Source of the DNA: Sphingomonas aracearum
Lineage (GTDB): Bacteria; Pseudomonadota; Alphaproteobacteria; Sphingomonadales; Sphingomonadaceae
Length of the DNA stretch: 64,000 bases
Reading direction: 5' to 3'
NCBI RefSeq assembly: GCF_003345355.1
Contig: NZ_QQNB01000002.1
Coordinates: 930,001 to 994,000 of the forward strand
Shown piece by piece: positions 42,967-52,297 of this stretch (position 1 is its first letter; each line of letters opens with the position of its first letter). A program made the translations under genes and the position numbers. The notes under the pieces are model-generated. The model searched no databases, was not told where the DNA came from, and saw only the letters and a program-made list of their open reading frames with translations.

Positions 42967-45321
42967 ATGATCGAGTTGACGTCCATCCTGCCCAACGCCG
43001 CCGCGCGCAAGACGGCCCCCGCCACACCGACCCTCGCGGTGGCGGGCGAGTTCTCGCTCGCGCTCTCGACCGCCGGCACGGGCGCCACGCCGCTCGCTTC
43101 GGTGATGCCGTTTGCGGCACCGGCCGGCGAGCCTGCCCGGCAAGCACCTGCCGCCAGCGGCAAATCCCTGCCGTTCCTTCCTGCCGCTTTGCCCGCAACT
43201 CCCGACAGCACACCGCCGGCAATTGCGGCCACCCCGCCGCTTGCTCCCAGCGGAGCGGCCCGGTCGGCCGCCGTCCTTGCTCCTGCGATACGCGGCGAGC
43301 GGGTGCCGAACCGCGAAGCGGCGAGCGCAGCAGCGCCGACGCCGGTGACGCTCGCATGCGCCACCGCGATGCGAGAGGATACCGCCCTGCCTGGCCCGCC
43401 GATCGCACCGGCGGCACGGGTGGACATGGCCAGCGCCGGCATCACCGACAATCAATTTCCGCCTCCCCTGGCGACCGCCCGGACGGCGGCACCCGCCGCA
43501 AGCCCGAGCGTGCCGCCCTCCCTTGGGGCAGTGGATGTGGTCCCTGCGTCCGGCGCGCCAGCCGCCGCGCCCGGCACGAGGTCCGCGCCGGCCTCCGGCG
43601 TCGCATTTCCTCTCGACGTGGGAGCCGAGCCGCCCCTCGCCGTTCCGACCGAACCTGCCGCTGGCCAGCGGCTCCACCCCGCCGTTTCTCGCCAGCGGGC
43701 ACATTCCGGCGCCGACTTCGCCCGGGCTGCTTCCGCGCTGCCGGCAGCGAAGGACGAAACCTCCGCCGAAGCGCCGGCCGCGCGCGCCGAACATCGAACC
43801 GCCACCGGCGAGCACAAGCCGACGCCCGAAGCGGCGCTCGCCAGCGTGCCCGTGCCCGATCCCGGTTCCGTCCAGCCGCCGTTCGCGGAACAGTTCGCAG
43901 CGACCGACTCGCCTGCCCCTGAACCGACACGCACTGCCCATTCCGACCAGGCGCCGAATGTTGCGCGTCGATCGGCTCCGGCCGCCGCGGTTGCGACCCT
44001 GGCTGGGGCGCAGGCGCACTCTGCGCCTCGGTCTCTGGCGCCCGCCCGCCCGCTTCGAGCTACGGGGTCGGAAGTTCCGGACGGCACCGGGGCCGTGCCC
44101 GCGTCGAGCGACGCGCCCCTGAAGACGATCGCCGGCTCCCCGCTTCCCGCAGCTGCGCCCTCGGCGTCCGGCCCCTCCCCGATCGCCGCGCCGGCAGAGC
44201 CGATGGTGGCGGAGCCGCAGCCCACAGCACCGGCAAAGGGCACCGCCCGCGTTTCCGCAACGCCATTCTCTACCTCGCGTCCGATCCCTCCGGCCTCCGC
44301 GGACGTCGCCTTCTCGCCGGCCGACTCTCCCTCCGTCACGCTGCCGCCGGCGCGAGAGGAAGGCATCCCGCTTGCCCGGTTGAGTTCAACCCCGGCCAGC
44401 ACGGTTCCGACGCAGTCGGCCGACCGCGACACTCCAGCGCCGATGCGCGCGCAGGACGCCGGCCTGGCCGCTATCACGCCCGCGACGGTCGCGAACGGGC
44501 CGACCCCGTATGCGGAACGGACCGGCGGCGGCGTTGCAATCCCTGCACCGGTGATGCCGGCAGCGACACCAGCGCCGCGGTCGGGATCGCCGGCCGGGGA
44601 TGCACTGCCGCCCGCGACATTGCCTGACGGGACACCGATGCCCGCGTCAGCGCCCGCAGCGCCGGCGAAGCGTGCAGAGCAGGCGAAGGCCGATGCCTCA
44701 ACCCTTGTACCCCTGGCGCTCCCCGCCGCTCCGCCCGCCGGCGACGCGCCTCGCCCCGCAGGGATCGTGTTCGCGGCGGCGCTTCATGCCGCGCGTGCCG
44801 ATCGTGCGCAGGGGCAAGCCGACCTGCCTGGCGCCACCGCCACCGTTGCAGCGCCTTCGGTTCTGCCGACGGCGGAGCCCACCGCCACCGCTCCGCTCCA
44901 CCTCGGCGAGCCGGCGGTCGATCCGCGCGGCGATGCCGGCCTCCACAAGGTGGTCGACCGGATCGAGCAGTTGCGCGATCTCGCCAATGCGTCCGACACG
45001 CGCATCCGTTTATCCCCCGATATGCTCGGCGGCATGGAGATCGCCGTTCGCCGCGAGGGCGACGCGGTGCACGTTCACCTGCGCACCGACACCGCGCAGG
45101 CGGCGCAGCTCCTGTCCGAAGCCCAGCCCCGTCTCGCCGAGATCGCCGAGGCGCGCGGAATGCGGCTTGCCGGCACCACCATCGACAATGGCGCCGCCGC
45201 CAACCCGCAGCAGCAGGGCCAGCCTGCGCCGCAGCGGCCCGCGCCCCCCGTTCCCGCCGCCCCGCCCCGCGCGAAGGCGGCCGAAGACCCCACCGAAACC
45301 TCCGACGCGCGTGTCGCGTAA
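42967..45321 (+). CDS. fliK: Hook-length control protein FliK
   Basis: The protein has 784 residues. Residues 1-660 are Ala/Pro/Thr-rich, low-complexity and probably disordered. The conserved C-terminal domain (about 665-750) has IRLSPDMLGGMEIAVRREGDAVHVHLRTD and AQAAQLLSEAQPRLAEIAEARG, typical of FliK. It acts as a molecular ruler and switches export specificity. It is about twice the enterobacterial length. The ATG at 42967 follows a GGGGGAA site. Confidence 0.88.
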   Translation: MIELTSILPNAAARKTAPATPTLAVAGEFSLALSTAGTGATPLASVMPFAAPAGEPARQAPAASGKSLPFLPAALPATPDSTPPAIAATPPLAPSGAARSAAVLAPAIRGERVPNREAASAAAPTPVTLACATAMREDTALPGPPIAPAARVDMASAGITDNQFPPPLATARTAAPAASPSVPPSLGAVDVVPASGAPAAAPGTRSAPASGVAFPLDVGAEPPLAVPTEPAAGQRLHPAVSRQRAHSGADFARAASALPAAKDETSAEAPAARAEHRTATGEHKPTPEAALASVPVPDPGSVQPPFAEQFAATDSPAPEPTRTAHSDQAPNVARRSAPAAAVATLAGAQAHSAPRSLAPARPLRATGSEVPDGTGAVPASSDAPLKTIAGSPLPAAAPSASGPSPIAAPAEPMVAEPQPTAPAKGTARVSATPFSTSRPIPPASADVAFSPADSPSVTLPPAREEGIPLARLSSTPASTVPTQSADRDTPAPMRAQDAGLAAITPATVANGPTPYAERTGGGVAIPAPVMPAATPAPRSGSPAGDALPPATLPDGTPMPASAPAAPAKRAEQAKADASTLVPLALPAAPPAGDAPRPAGIVFAAALHAARADRAQGQADLPGATATVAAPSVLPTAEPTATAPLHLGEPAVDPRGDAGLHKVVDRIEQLRDLANASDTRIRLSPDMLGGMEIAVRREGDAVHVHLRTDTAQAAQLLSEAQPRLAEIAEARGMRLAGTTIDNGAAANPQQQGQPAPQRPAPPVPAAPPRAKAAEDPTETSDARVA

Positions 45322-45340
45322 AGCTTGAAGGACTGCATCC

Positions 45341-45946
45341 ATGAGTGACGCAAAGGAAGAAGCGCCCAAGAAGAAGGGCGGCGCGATGAAGTTCGTTCTG
45401 ATCGGCGTGGGCGCCCTGGTGCTCGTCGCCGGCAGCGCGGCCGGCGCCGTGTTCGCGATGGGCGGCCTTGGCGGCGGCCACCATGCCGAGGCCGAGGAAT
45501 ATGGCCCCAAGCTCGTCCCCAAGAGCGAGCAGAAGCGCGCCGCGGCGGGCGAAGGCGGCGAAGGGCATGGCGAGGGCGGCGGCTCGGGCAGCGACTGGAC
45601 GCCTCCGCCGGGCTCGGGCGGCGACAAATATGCGTCCAACTATTACGCGATGGAGAAGGAGTTCACCTCCAACCTCCAGGACAGCGTGCATTTCGTCCAG
45701 GTCGGGCTCGCCGTTTCCACGCCCTATGACGATTCGGTGATCGAAAACCTGAAGACCAACGAGATCGCGGTCCGCTCCGCGGTCCTCCTGGCGCTCGGCG
45801 ACACCACGGAGGAGCAGGTGTTCTCCTCCAACGGCAAGGAGCAGCTGCAGAAGCGGTTAACCACCGCAATCAACGCCACGCTGAAGCAAAAAGAGGGTTT
45901 TGGGGGAATTAGTAACGTCTACTTTACCAATTTCGTTGTTCAGTGA
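45341..45946 (+). CDS. fliL: Flagellar basal body-associated protein FliL
   Basis: The protein has 201 residues. A lysine-rich N terminus precedes one membrane helix (about 12-38, MKFVLIGVGALVLVAGSAAGAVFA). A Gly/His-rich linker follows, then the periplasmic stomatin-like FliL domain with LKTNEIAVRSAVLLALGDTTEEQV. It supports stator function around the basal body. Starts 19 bases after fliK. Confidence 0.93.
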   Translation: MSDAKEEAPKKKGGAMKFVLIGVGALVLVAGSAAGAVFAMGGLGGGHHAEAEEYGPKLVPKSEQKRAAAGEGGEGHGEGGGSGSDWTPPPGSGGDKYASNYYAMEKEFTSNLQDSVHFVQVGLAVSTPYDDSVIENLKTNEIAVRSAVLLALGDTTEEQVFSSNGKEQLQKRLTTAINATLKQKEGFGGISNVYFTNFVVQ

Positions 45947-45949
45947 GGC

Positions 45950-46894
45950 GTGGTTAACGAGCCTTCACCAACCGCGAACGAGCGCAGGGAGCGGCCCCGG
46001 AGACACGCGGAAAGCGTGTCGCTGGGCGCGGCGAACCTGAATCCGTTCGGCGACCTGCACTCGCTGCAGCACCTGTCGGCGCGTCTCGCGCGGCAGGTTC
46101 GCGGCGTGTTCGAGCCGCTGCTGCGTCGGGAAGTGCGGACCTGGGCCGAGCCGCTGGTGGTTCAGCGCTTTGCCGATTACCGCGCCGAACGGCCCGAAGG
46201 ACTGACCGCCTGGCTGCCGCTGCTGATCGCCGATGCGCCGCACGGCGAACACGGCCTCTGCGTGCTGGACGGCCGCTTCGTGTACGAGATCCTGGACCTG
46301 TTCTTCGGCGGCACGGGCGCGGTGCCCGCCACGCTGCCGGCCGAGTTCACGCCGGCCGGCGAGGCGCTGGTCGAGAAGCTGGGCGCGCTGATCGCCGCCC
46401 CGCTGGGCCAGGCGTGGGAGCCGCTCGCGCGGATGCGCTTCGTGCCCGGCCGCGTGGAGGCGAACCCCTCCATGCTCGGCGACTTCGACGGCGAGGACGC
46501 CACCGTGGTCACCCGCTTCGGCATCGCCGCGGGTACCGCCAAGCCGGTGTTTCTGGACATCCTCTATCCGGTCGCCGCGCTGAAGCCGCATGCGCCCTCG
46601 CTCACCGGCAAGGTCGTCAGCAAGCCCGCCGCCACCGATCCGTCCTGGCGCGGCCAGCTCACCCGCGCGGCGATGACGGTCAAGTTTCCCGTCCGTTCCG
46701 TCCTCGCCGAGCCGGTCGTCAGCCTGGCGATGCTGATGGACCTGAAGCCCGGCGACGTGATCCCGATCAGCTTCGGCGCGGAAGTGCCGGTGATGGTCGG
46801 CGCGCACGAACTCGGCCGCGGCACCGTTGGCGCCGCCAACGGCCAGGCCGCCATCCGCCTGAACAGCCTTACCCTTCCTGAGGAACTGCAATGA
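45950..46894 (+). CDS. fliM: Flagellar motor switch protein FliM
   Basis: The protein has 314 residues from a GTG at 45950, three bases after fliL. The middle CheC-like domain has LCVLDGRFVYEILDLFFGGTG; the C-terminal SpoA domain has DLKPGDVIPISFGAEVPVMV. The N terminus lacks an obvious LSQxEIDALL-like CheY-binding motif, which begins most FliM proteins. It forms the C ring with FliG and FliN. Confidence 0.92.
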   Translation: MVNEPSPTANERRERPRRHAESVSLGAANLNPFGDLHSLQHLSARLARQVRGVFEPLLRREVRTWAEPLVVQRFADYRAERPEGLTAWLPLLIADAPHGEHGLCVLDGRFVYEILDLFFGGTGAVPATLPAEFTPAGEALVEKLGALIAAPLGQAWEPLARMRFVPGRVEANPSMLGDFDGEDATVVTRFGIAAGTAKPVFLDILYPVAALKPHAPSLTGKVVSKPAATDPSWRGQLTRAAMTVKFPVRSVLAEPVVSLAMLMDLKPGDVIPISFGAEVPVMVGAHELGRGTVGAANGQAAIRLNSLTLPEELQ

Positions 46895-47181
46895 CCGACA
46901 TGTCCGGTGCCTTTCCGGTCGACTCTGCTCTCGCCGCCAATTTCCGGCTGCTGCAGGATGTCGACGTGAAGCTGACGGTGGAGATCGGCTCCACCCAGCT
47001 CACGCTGCGCGAGCTGCTGGCGCTGGGCGAGTCGAGCGTGATCGAGCTCGACCGCGCCGCCAACGAGCTGCTCGACGTGTTCGTCAACGGCACCCTGATC
47101 GGCCGCGGCGAAGTGGTGACCGTGGGCGACCGCTTCGGTGTGCGCATGACCGAGCTGGTGTCCCCGGACAAGCGGGCCTGA
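46891..47181 (+). CDS. fliN: Flagellar motor switch protein FliN
   Basis: The protein has 96 residues. It is essentially one SpoA domain: LQDVDVKLTVEIGSTQLTLRELLALGESSVIELDR and VTVGDRFGVRMTELV. It completes the switch ring. ATG overlaps the fliM stop by four bases. Confidence 0.95.
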   Translation: MTDMSGAFPVDSALAANFRLLQDVDVKLTVEIGSTQLTLRELLALGESSVIELDRAANELLDVFVNGTLIGRGEVVTVGDRFGVRMTELVSPDKRA

Positions 47182-47187
47182 TCCTCC

Positions 47188-47445
47188 ATGATGTGGACCT
47201 ACATCCTGAAGCTCGTCGTGCTGCTGCCGCTGGTCTGCGGCCTGATGATCGGCTCGCTGTATCTCTGGCGCCGGCTGGAAAGCCGCATGCCGGGCAAGCC
47301 CGCCAACCGCACCATGGCGGTGAAGGAAACCATGATGATCTCGCCGGGCCTGCGTCTGGCCGTGCTGGAGTTCGAGGGACGCAACCTGCTCGTCTCGGTC
47401 GGGCGCGGCGGCGTCACCCTGCTGGACAAGAGTGACCCGAAGTGA
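47188..47445 (+). CDS. fliO: Flagellar biosynthetic protein FliO
   Basis: The protein has 85 residues. A membrane helix (about 5-25, ILKLVVLLPLVCGLMIGSLYLW) is followed by a small cytoplasmic domain with RLAVLEFEGRNLLVSVGRGGVTLLD, matching FliO. It helps FliP assemble into the export gate. It overlaps fliP by four bases. Confidence 0.88.
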   Translation: MMWTYILKLVVLLPLVCGLMIGSLYLWRRLESRMPGKPANRTMAVKETMMISPGLRLAVLEFEGRNLLVSVGRGGVTLLDKSDPK

Positions 47446-48305
47446 GCTCGGTCAAGGTCCGCCGGGTGCGCGAAGGCGGCACGCCGCTATTTGCCCACGA
47501 TGACGTCAAGCCGCCATTCGGCTGGGGCAAGCTGCTGCTGGTCGTCGCCGGCATCCTCTTCGCGCTGTTGATCGCGCACCCCGCTTTTGCGCAGGCTGCA
47601 CCCGCCGCGGTGCCAGCGCCCGGCGTGGGCGACGCCGCGGATCGCGCGCTGAAGGATCTGGGCGGCGGCAACGCTCCGCTCGCTTTGTCGCTGCAGGTCC
47701 TCATCATCATGGGCCTGCTGACGATCCTGCCCGGCATCCTGCTGATGATGACCAGCTTCACGCGGATCATCATCGTGCTGGCGATCGTCCGCCAGGCGCT
47801 GGGCCTGCAGCAGACGCCGCCGAATCAGGTGCTGATCGGCCTGTCGCTGTTCCTGTCCTTCTTCGTGATGGCGCCGACGATCAACCAGATCAACACCGTG
47901 GCCATCCAGCCTTATGCCGCCAGCCAGATCGGCGCGACCGACATGATCAAGCGCGGCGCCGACCCGCTGCATGCCTTCATGGTCAAGCAGACGCGCACCA
48001 AGGACCTGTCGCTGTTCGCGAACATCGCCAAGTCCGGCCCCTATGCCTCCCCCAAGGACATTCCGTTCTCGGTCCTGCTGCCCGCCTTCGTCACCTCCGA
48101 GCTGAAGACCGCGTTCCAGATCGGCTTTCTCGTGTTCCTGCCCTTCATCGTCATCGATCTCGTCGTCGCGACGGTGCTGATGAGCCTCGGCATGGCGATG
48201 ATGAGCCCGACGATCATTTCCATGCCGTTCAAGCTGCTGCTGTTCGTGCTGGTCGATGGCTGGGCGCTGACGATGGGCTCTCTTGCCAACAGTTTCGCTT
48301 CATGA
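47442..48305 (+). CDS. fliP: Flagellar export gate protein FliP
   Basis: The protein has 287 residues from a GTG at 47442. About 28 hydrophilic residues precede the usual cleaved signal-like helix (WGKLLLVVAGILFALLIAH). Family blocks: TSFTRIIIVLAIVRQALG, PPNQVLIGLSLFLSFFVM and FVTSELKTAFQIGFLVFLPFIVIDLVV. The N-terminal extension before the signal is unusual. It forms the core of the export pore. Confidence 0.95.
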   Translation: MSSVKVRRVREGGTPLFAHDDVKPPFGWGKLLLVVAGILFALLIAHPAFAQAAPAAVPAPGVGDAADRALKDLGGGNAPLALSLQVLIIMGLLTILPGILLMMTSFTRIIIVLAIVRQALGLQQTPPNQVLIGLSLFLSFFVMAPTINQINTVAIQPYAASQIGATDMIKRGADPLHAFMVKQTRTKDLSLFANIAKSGPYASPKDIPFSVLLPAFVTSELKTAFQIGFLVFLPFIVIDLVVATVLMSLGMAMMSPTIISMPFKLLLFVLVDGWALTMGSLANSFAS

Positions 48306-48312
48306 GCGGCAC

Positions 48313-48424
48313 CCTGATCCCCGGCGACGGCCGGGGGCCAATCGGGGGACGTCCCCTGGAGAGCGCCCGCGCCTCGCATCCGACTTCCCACCTGGACCCC
48401 GGCCTTTGCCGGGGAACGATCAGG
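48313..48424. repeat. Inverted repeat between fliP and fliQ
   Basis: Arms begin CCTGATCCCCGGC (48313) and end ccggggaacgATCAGG (48424). The interior is GC-rich. The 128-base gap this makes between fliP and fliQ is unusual in an otherwise overlapping operon. The CCCCGGC core is shared with the hairpin at 7724-7753. Confidence 0.8.
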
Positions 48425-48433
48425 GCCTGACAC

Positions 48434-48703
48434 ATGGACGCCGATTATTTCCTCTCCGTGGCCAACCAGATGATGTGGGTGCTGGCGCTCGCCGCCGCCC
48501 CGATCCTGGTGCCGGCGCTCGTCGCGGGCCTCATCACCGGCATGATCCAGGCCGCCACCTCGATCAACGAACAGACGCTGTCGTTCGTCCCCAAGCTGGT
48601 GGTGGTCGCCGTTTCGATCCTGATCTTCGGCAGCCTCATCCTGGGCCTGCTCAGCGACTTCACGGTATCGATCTTCGAGCGCATTCCGGATCTGGTGAAG
48701 TAA
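48434..48703 (+). CDS. fliQ: Flagellar export gate protein FliQ
   Basis: The protein has 89 residues with two membrane helices. PILVPALVAGLITGMIQAATSINEQTLSFVPKL is a clear FliQ pattern. It packs around FliP/FliR in the export gate. It lies between two repeat-bearing gaps. Confidence 0.95.
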   Translation: MDADYFLSVANQMMWVLALAAAPILVPALVAGLITGMIQAATSINEQTLSFVPKLVVVAVSILIFGSLILGLLSDFTVSIFERIPDLVK

Positions 48704-48726
48704 GCAACTTGGCTTGCCTTTCCTCC

Positions 48727-48866
48727 GCCTGCCCTGTTCGCCCTGAGGAGGGACTGACCCCGGACCTGGTCCGGGGAAAGGCTCGTCTCGAAGGACAAGC
48801 GACTCACCCGTCCTTCGAGACGCCACTTCGCTCCCGCTCAGCGGCTCCTCAGGCCGAACGGCAGGC
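48727..48866. repeat. Compound palindromic element between fliQ and fliR
   Basis: Outer arms start GCCTGCC (48727) and end GGCAGGC (48866), with GTTCG-CCTGAGGAG shared. Nested inside are a perfect 9-bp hairpin (48758-48776, CCCCGGACC-T-GGTCCGGGG) and a perfect 13-bp one (48784-48796 with 48810-48822, CGTCTCGAAGGAC). In RNA or single-stranded DNA this would fold as a multi-arm structure. Confidence 0.85.
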
Positions 48867-48878
48867 TAGCAGGCAGGC

Positions 48879-49658
48879 ATGACCCCGCTCGGCACCGGCC
48901 TTGCGATCGAGCCCCAGCTTTGGGCCCTGGTCTTCGTGATGGTGCGCATCGGCGCCGCGTTCATCGCCGCGCCGGTGTTCGGCGCCATGACCATGCCGGT
49001 GATCGTCCGCGTATCGCTGTCCGGCGCGATCGGCGTGCTCGTCCTGGGCACGCACAGCATCGTGCCGCCGGCGCAGATCTTCGCGCTCACCACCTTTCTG
49101 TCGGTCGCGGCCGAGGCGCTGGTCGGCTTCGCGCTCGGCTTCGTGCTCCAGATCGCCTTTGCCGCGCCGATGGTGGCGAGCGAGCTGATCGGCACCTCCA
49201 TGGGCATCGGCTTTGCCTCCGCGATCGACCCACAGAACGGCCGCTCGACGCCGGCGCTCGGCCAGTTCTTCTCCATGCTCATCACGCTGCTGTTCCTGGC
49301 GGTGAACGGGCACCTCGTGCTCGTCGAGTTGATCGTGAAGAGCTATGACGCCCTGCCCCCCGGCGCCGCCTGGCTGGGGGTGGACCAGGTGAAGAACATC
49401 GCCCTGTTCGGGGGCTACACCTTCCTCGCCGGCCTGCTGCTGGCGCTGCCGGTCGGGTTCCTGCTCCTCTGCCTCAACCTCATCGTCGGCATGATCTCGC
49501 GCGCCGCGCCCAGCCTCAACCTGTTCGCTGTCGGCATGCCCGCCAGCCTCGCGGTCGGCGTCGTCGCGCTTGCGCTCGCGATGCCGGCGATGGGCGACTA
49601 TCTCCTCGTCATCATCGATCAGGCGCTTGCCGCCGCCGGCACGCTGGTGCTCGGCTGA
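48879..49658 (+). CDS. fliR: Flagellar export gate protein FliR
   Basis: The protein has 259 residues with six membrane helices. VRIGAAFIAAPVFGAMTMPVIVRV and EALVGFALGFVLQIAFAAPMVASELIGTSMG match FliR. It completes the FliPQR pore. It is joined to flhB by TGATG. Confidence 0.96.
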   Translation: MTPLGTGLAIEPQLWALVFVMVRIGAAFIAAPVFGAMTMPVIVRVSLSGAIGVLVLGTHSIVPPAQIFALTTFLSVAAEALVGFALGFVLQIAFAAPMVASELIGTSMGIGFASAIDPQNGRSTPALGQFFSMLITLLFLAVNGHLVLVELIVKSYDALPPGAAWLGVDQVKNIALFGGYTFLAGLLLALPVGFLLLCLNLIVGMISRAAPSLNLFAVGMPASLAVGVVALALAMPAMGDYLLVIIDQALAAAGTLVLG

Positions 49659-50785
49659 TGTCGGAGGAAGCGGAGGATCGGACAGAAGCCCCAACCGCCA
49701 AGCGCAAGCGCGACGCGGCGAAGGAAGGCAATGTCCTCCGGTCAAAGGACTTCGGCACCGCGCTGGTGACGCTCGCCGGCTGCGGCTGGCTGGCGATGTT
49801 CGGCTCCTCGCTGATGGGCGCGTGCAAGGCGATCATGGCGGCGAGCTTCTCGTTCGGCCGCGGCGACGTGGAGGATTTCGAGCCGTTCCGCCCGCTCTAC
49901 GAGGCGGGGTGGAAGCTTGCCCCCGCGATGCTCTCGCTGTTCGCTGTCGCGATCGTGGCGGCGCTGGCCAGCCAGGGTGCGCTCGGCTCGTTCCAGTTCA
50001 ACGCCTCGCTGCTCGCTCCCAAGGCCTCGCGCATCAACCCGGCCTCGGGCCTGAAGCGCGTGTTCGGGATGCAGGGCTGGGTGGAACTGGGCAAGAGCCT
50101 GGCCAAGGTGATCCTGCTCGCCGCTATCGGCTGGTACCTGCTGCGGGGCGTCAGCCACACCGTGATCGGCATGGCGGCGGCCGATATCGGCGGCGCGGTC
50201 GGCGCGCTCGGCGGCACCTTCACCACCGTGCTGTTCACCATGGCCGGCGGGCTCGTACTCCTCGCCGGGCTCGACGTACCGATCCAGATCTTCCAGCTGT
50301 TCAAGAAGCTCTCCATGTCCAAGCAGGAGATCCGCGACGAGCACAAGGAAAGCGAAGGCTCGCCGGAGAACAAGGCGCATATTCGCCAGAAACAGCGCGA
50401 AATCGTCGGCCGCAAGATGCGCCCGGCGGTGGAAAGCGCGCATGTGGTGCTTACCAACCCGACGCACTTCTCCGTCGCGCTCCGCTATGACCGCGGCGCG
50501 GACCAGGTGCCGGTGGTGGTCGCCAAGGGCCGCGGCGCAACCGCGCTCGCCATCCGCGAGCTGGCCAGGGAAATGGCGGTGCCGGTGCTCGAATATCCGC
50601 AGCTCGCCCGCGCCGTTTACTATACCAGCCGCGAGAACCAGGAGATCCGCGACGACCTCTACCAGGCCGTCGCCGCCGTTCTTGCCTTCGTCTTTGGCGT
50701 CAACCAGGCGGCCGGCGGCCGTGCGCCGCAGGTGGTGGTGCCCGACACCGCGCGCTTCGACGAAAACGGCGTGCTGCAGGGCTAA
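49658..50785 (+). CDS. flhB: Flagellar export switch protein FlhB
   Basis: The protein has 375 residues. The N-terminal SEEAEDRTEAPTAKRKRDAAKEGNV is the conserved FlhB start, with four membrane helices following. The autocleavage motif NPTH is near residue 269 (VVLTNPTHFSVALRYD). It switches substrates from hook to filament type together with FliK. The TAA stop is also the first three bases of the fliD sigma-28 promoter. Confidence 0.96.
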   Translation: MSEEAEDRTEAPTAKRKRDAAKEGNVLRSKDFGTALVTLAGCGWLAMFGSSLMGACKAIMAASFSFGRGDVEDFEPFRPLYEAGWKLAPAMLSLFAVAIVAALASQGALGSFQFNASLLAPKASRINPASGLKRVFGMQGWVELGKSLAKVILLAAIGWYLLRGVSHTVIGMAAADIGGAVGALGGTFTTVLFTMAGGLVLLAGLDVPIQIFQLFKKLSMSKQEIRDEHKESEGSPENKAHIRQKQREIVGRKMRPAVESAHVVLTNPTHFSVALRYDRGADQVPVVVAKGRGATALAIRELAREMAVPVLEYPQLARAVYYTSRENQEIRDDLYQAVAAVLAFVFGVNQAAGGRAPQVVVPDTARFDENGVLQG

Positions 50786-50809
50786 AGCTCGCGCCGCCGC
50801 GGCCGTTAA
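50783..50809 (+). promoter_or_regulatory. Sigma-28 promoter of fliD-fliS
   Basis: TAAAGCTC, 11 bases, GCCGTTAA. It starts on the flhB stop codon and ends 18 bases before the fliD ATG, so the leader would be very short (about 12 bases). It makes fliD-fliS a late unit within an otherwise earlier operon. Confidence 0.87.
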
Positions 50810-50827
50810 CGGATCAAAGGGAGCGCC

Positions 50828-52297
50828 ATGGCCACCACCACTTCTGCGACCAGCTCGACGTCCACCGCCGCGCAGTCGATCATCAAGTCGCTGGGCGCGG
50901 GGTCCGGCGTCGATTACGCCTCGCTCACCACCGAGCTGATCAGCGCGCAATTCGCCGCCAAGACGGCCGCGCTCACCACCAGGCAGGCGTCCGTCAGCGC
51001 ACAGATCTCCACCGCCGGCACGCTCAAGAGCTCGATCGCCAGCTTTTCCTCCTCGCTCCAGACGCTGATCGCCGGCGGCTCGCTGAGCACGCAACCGACG
51101 AGTTCCGACACAAGCGTGCTGAAGGCAAGCGCAGTGACCGGCGCCAAGCTCGCCGGTCTCAGCGCCAACATCACCGTCAACAAGCTCGCCACCGCCCAGG
51201 CCGCGACCACCACCGCCGCCGGCTGGACCAAGGCCACGGTGATCGGCACCGGCGACCTGACGCTCAGCTTCGGCACGGCCAGTGCGGACGCCAGCGGCAA
51301 GATGACCGGTTTCACCGCCGATCCCGACCAGAAGAGCGTCACCATCAAGGTGACCGACGGAACGTTGCAGGGCGTCGCCGATGCGATCAACGCCGCCAAG
51401 GCCGGCGTTACCGCCAGCATCATCACCGACGCAAACGGCGCGCGGCTGATGGTGAAGGGCACCACGGGCGAGGTGAAGGGCTTCAGCCTCACCGCCGCCG
51501 AGGGCTCCCCGCTCGAGCAGGTCAACATCGGCAAGGGCGCGACCTCCTCCATGCTCGGCACCGTTGCCGGCGATGCGGAGGTCACGCTCGATGGCGTTTC
51601 CGTCACGCGCGCGACCAACTCCTTCAGCGATCTCGTTGCCGGCGTGAAGATCGATCTGCTCGCGGCAAAGCCGGGCAGCACCGTCACGCTGGGCTTCGAC
51701 CGGCCGGTGGACGGCCTGAAGGAAGCGGTGAACAGCTTCGTCGAGACCTATAATTCGATGAAGGCGGTGATCGACGAGGCGACCGACTATGTCGACGGCA
51801 CGCTGAAGCAGGATCCGGCCGTACGCGCGATGAGCCGCTCGCTGAGCGGCATCACGCTCCAGCCGCTACGGGTTGCCGGCACGCCCGGCGAGCCGACCAC
51901 GCTCTCCGACCTCGGCGTCAAGACCAACCGCAACGGCACGCTGGAAGTGGACGCGACCAGGCTCGCCTCCGTGCTCGCCCAATATCCCGATGCGGTGGAG
52001 GAGATCTTCTCCAACACCGGAACGGGCGCGACCAACCACGGTCTCAACGGCGCGCTGTCCGCCATCGCCACCACCGCCGCCAGCACCACCTACGGCATCG
52101 CCGGCAGCGTGACCCGCTACACGCAGCAGCAGAGCGACCTTGCCGACCAGCAGACCAAGCTGTCCGAGCAGAAGGACAGCGCCACCACGCGCATGACCAA
52201 GCTGTTCGCCGCCACCGAGACGCGAGTATCCGCGCTGCAGGCCAGCCAGAAATATATCGAGCAGCAGATCGCCGCCTGGAACTCGGACGACGATTGA
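50828..52297 (+). CDS. fliD: Flagellar filament cap protein FliD
   Basis: The protein has 489 residues. It has a Ser/Thr-rich start, ALTTRQASVSAQISTAGTLKS near the N terminus, a flagellin_IN-like region (IADAINAAKAGVTASIITDANGARLMV, given in halves), and the C-terminal heptads with LADQQTKLSEQKDSATTRMTKLF. It caps the filament and folds flagellin. Downstream of a sigma-28 promoter. Confidence 0.95.
   Translation: MATTTSATSSTSTAAQSIIKSLGAGSGVDYASLTTELISAQFAAKTAALTTRQASVSAQISTAGTLKSSIASFSSSLQTLIAGGSLSTQPTSSDTSVLKASAVTGAKLAGLSANITVNKLATAQAATTTAAGWTKATVIGTGDLTLSFGTASADASGKMTGFTADPDQKSVTIKVTDGTLQGVADAINAAKAGVTASIITDANGARLMVKGTTGEVKGFSLTAAEGSPLEQVNIGKGATSSMLGTVAGDAEVTLDGVSVTRATNSFSDLVAGVKIDLLAAKPGSTVTLGFDRPVDGLKEAVNSFVETYNSMKAVIDEATDYVDGTLKQDPAVRAMSRSLSGITLQPLRVAGTPGEPTTLSDLGVKTNRNGTLEVDATRLASVLAQYPDAVEEIFSNTGTGATNHGLNGALSAIATTAASTTYGIAGSVTRYTQQQSDLADQQTKLSEQKDSATTRMTKLFAATETRVSALQASQKYIEQQIAAWNSDDD

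Noticed and set aside
40871..43417. An 848-codon open frame on the minus strand
   Set aside because: Antisense to fliH, fliI, fliJ and fliK; no family resemblance.
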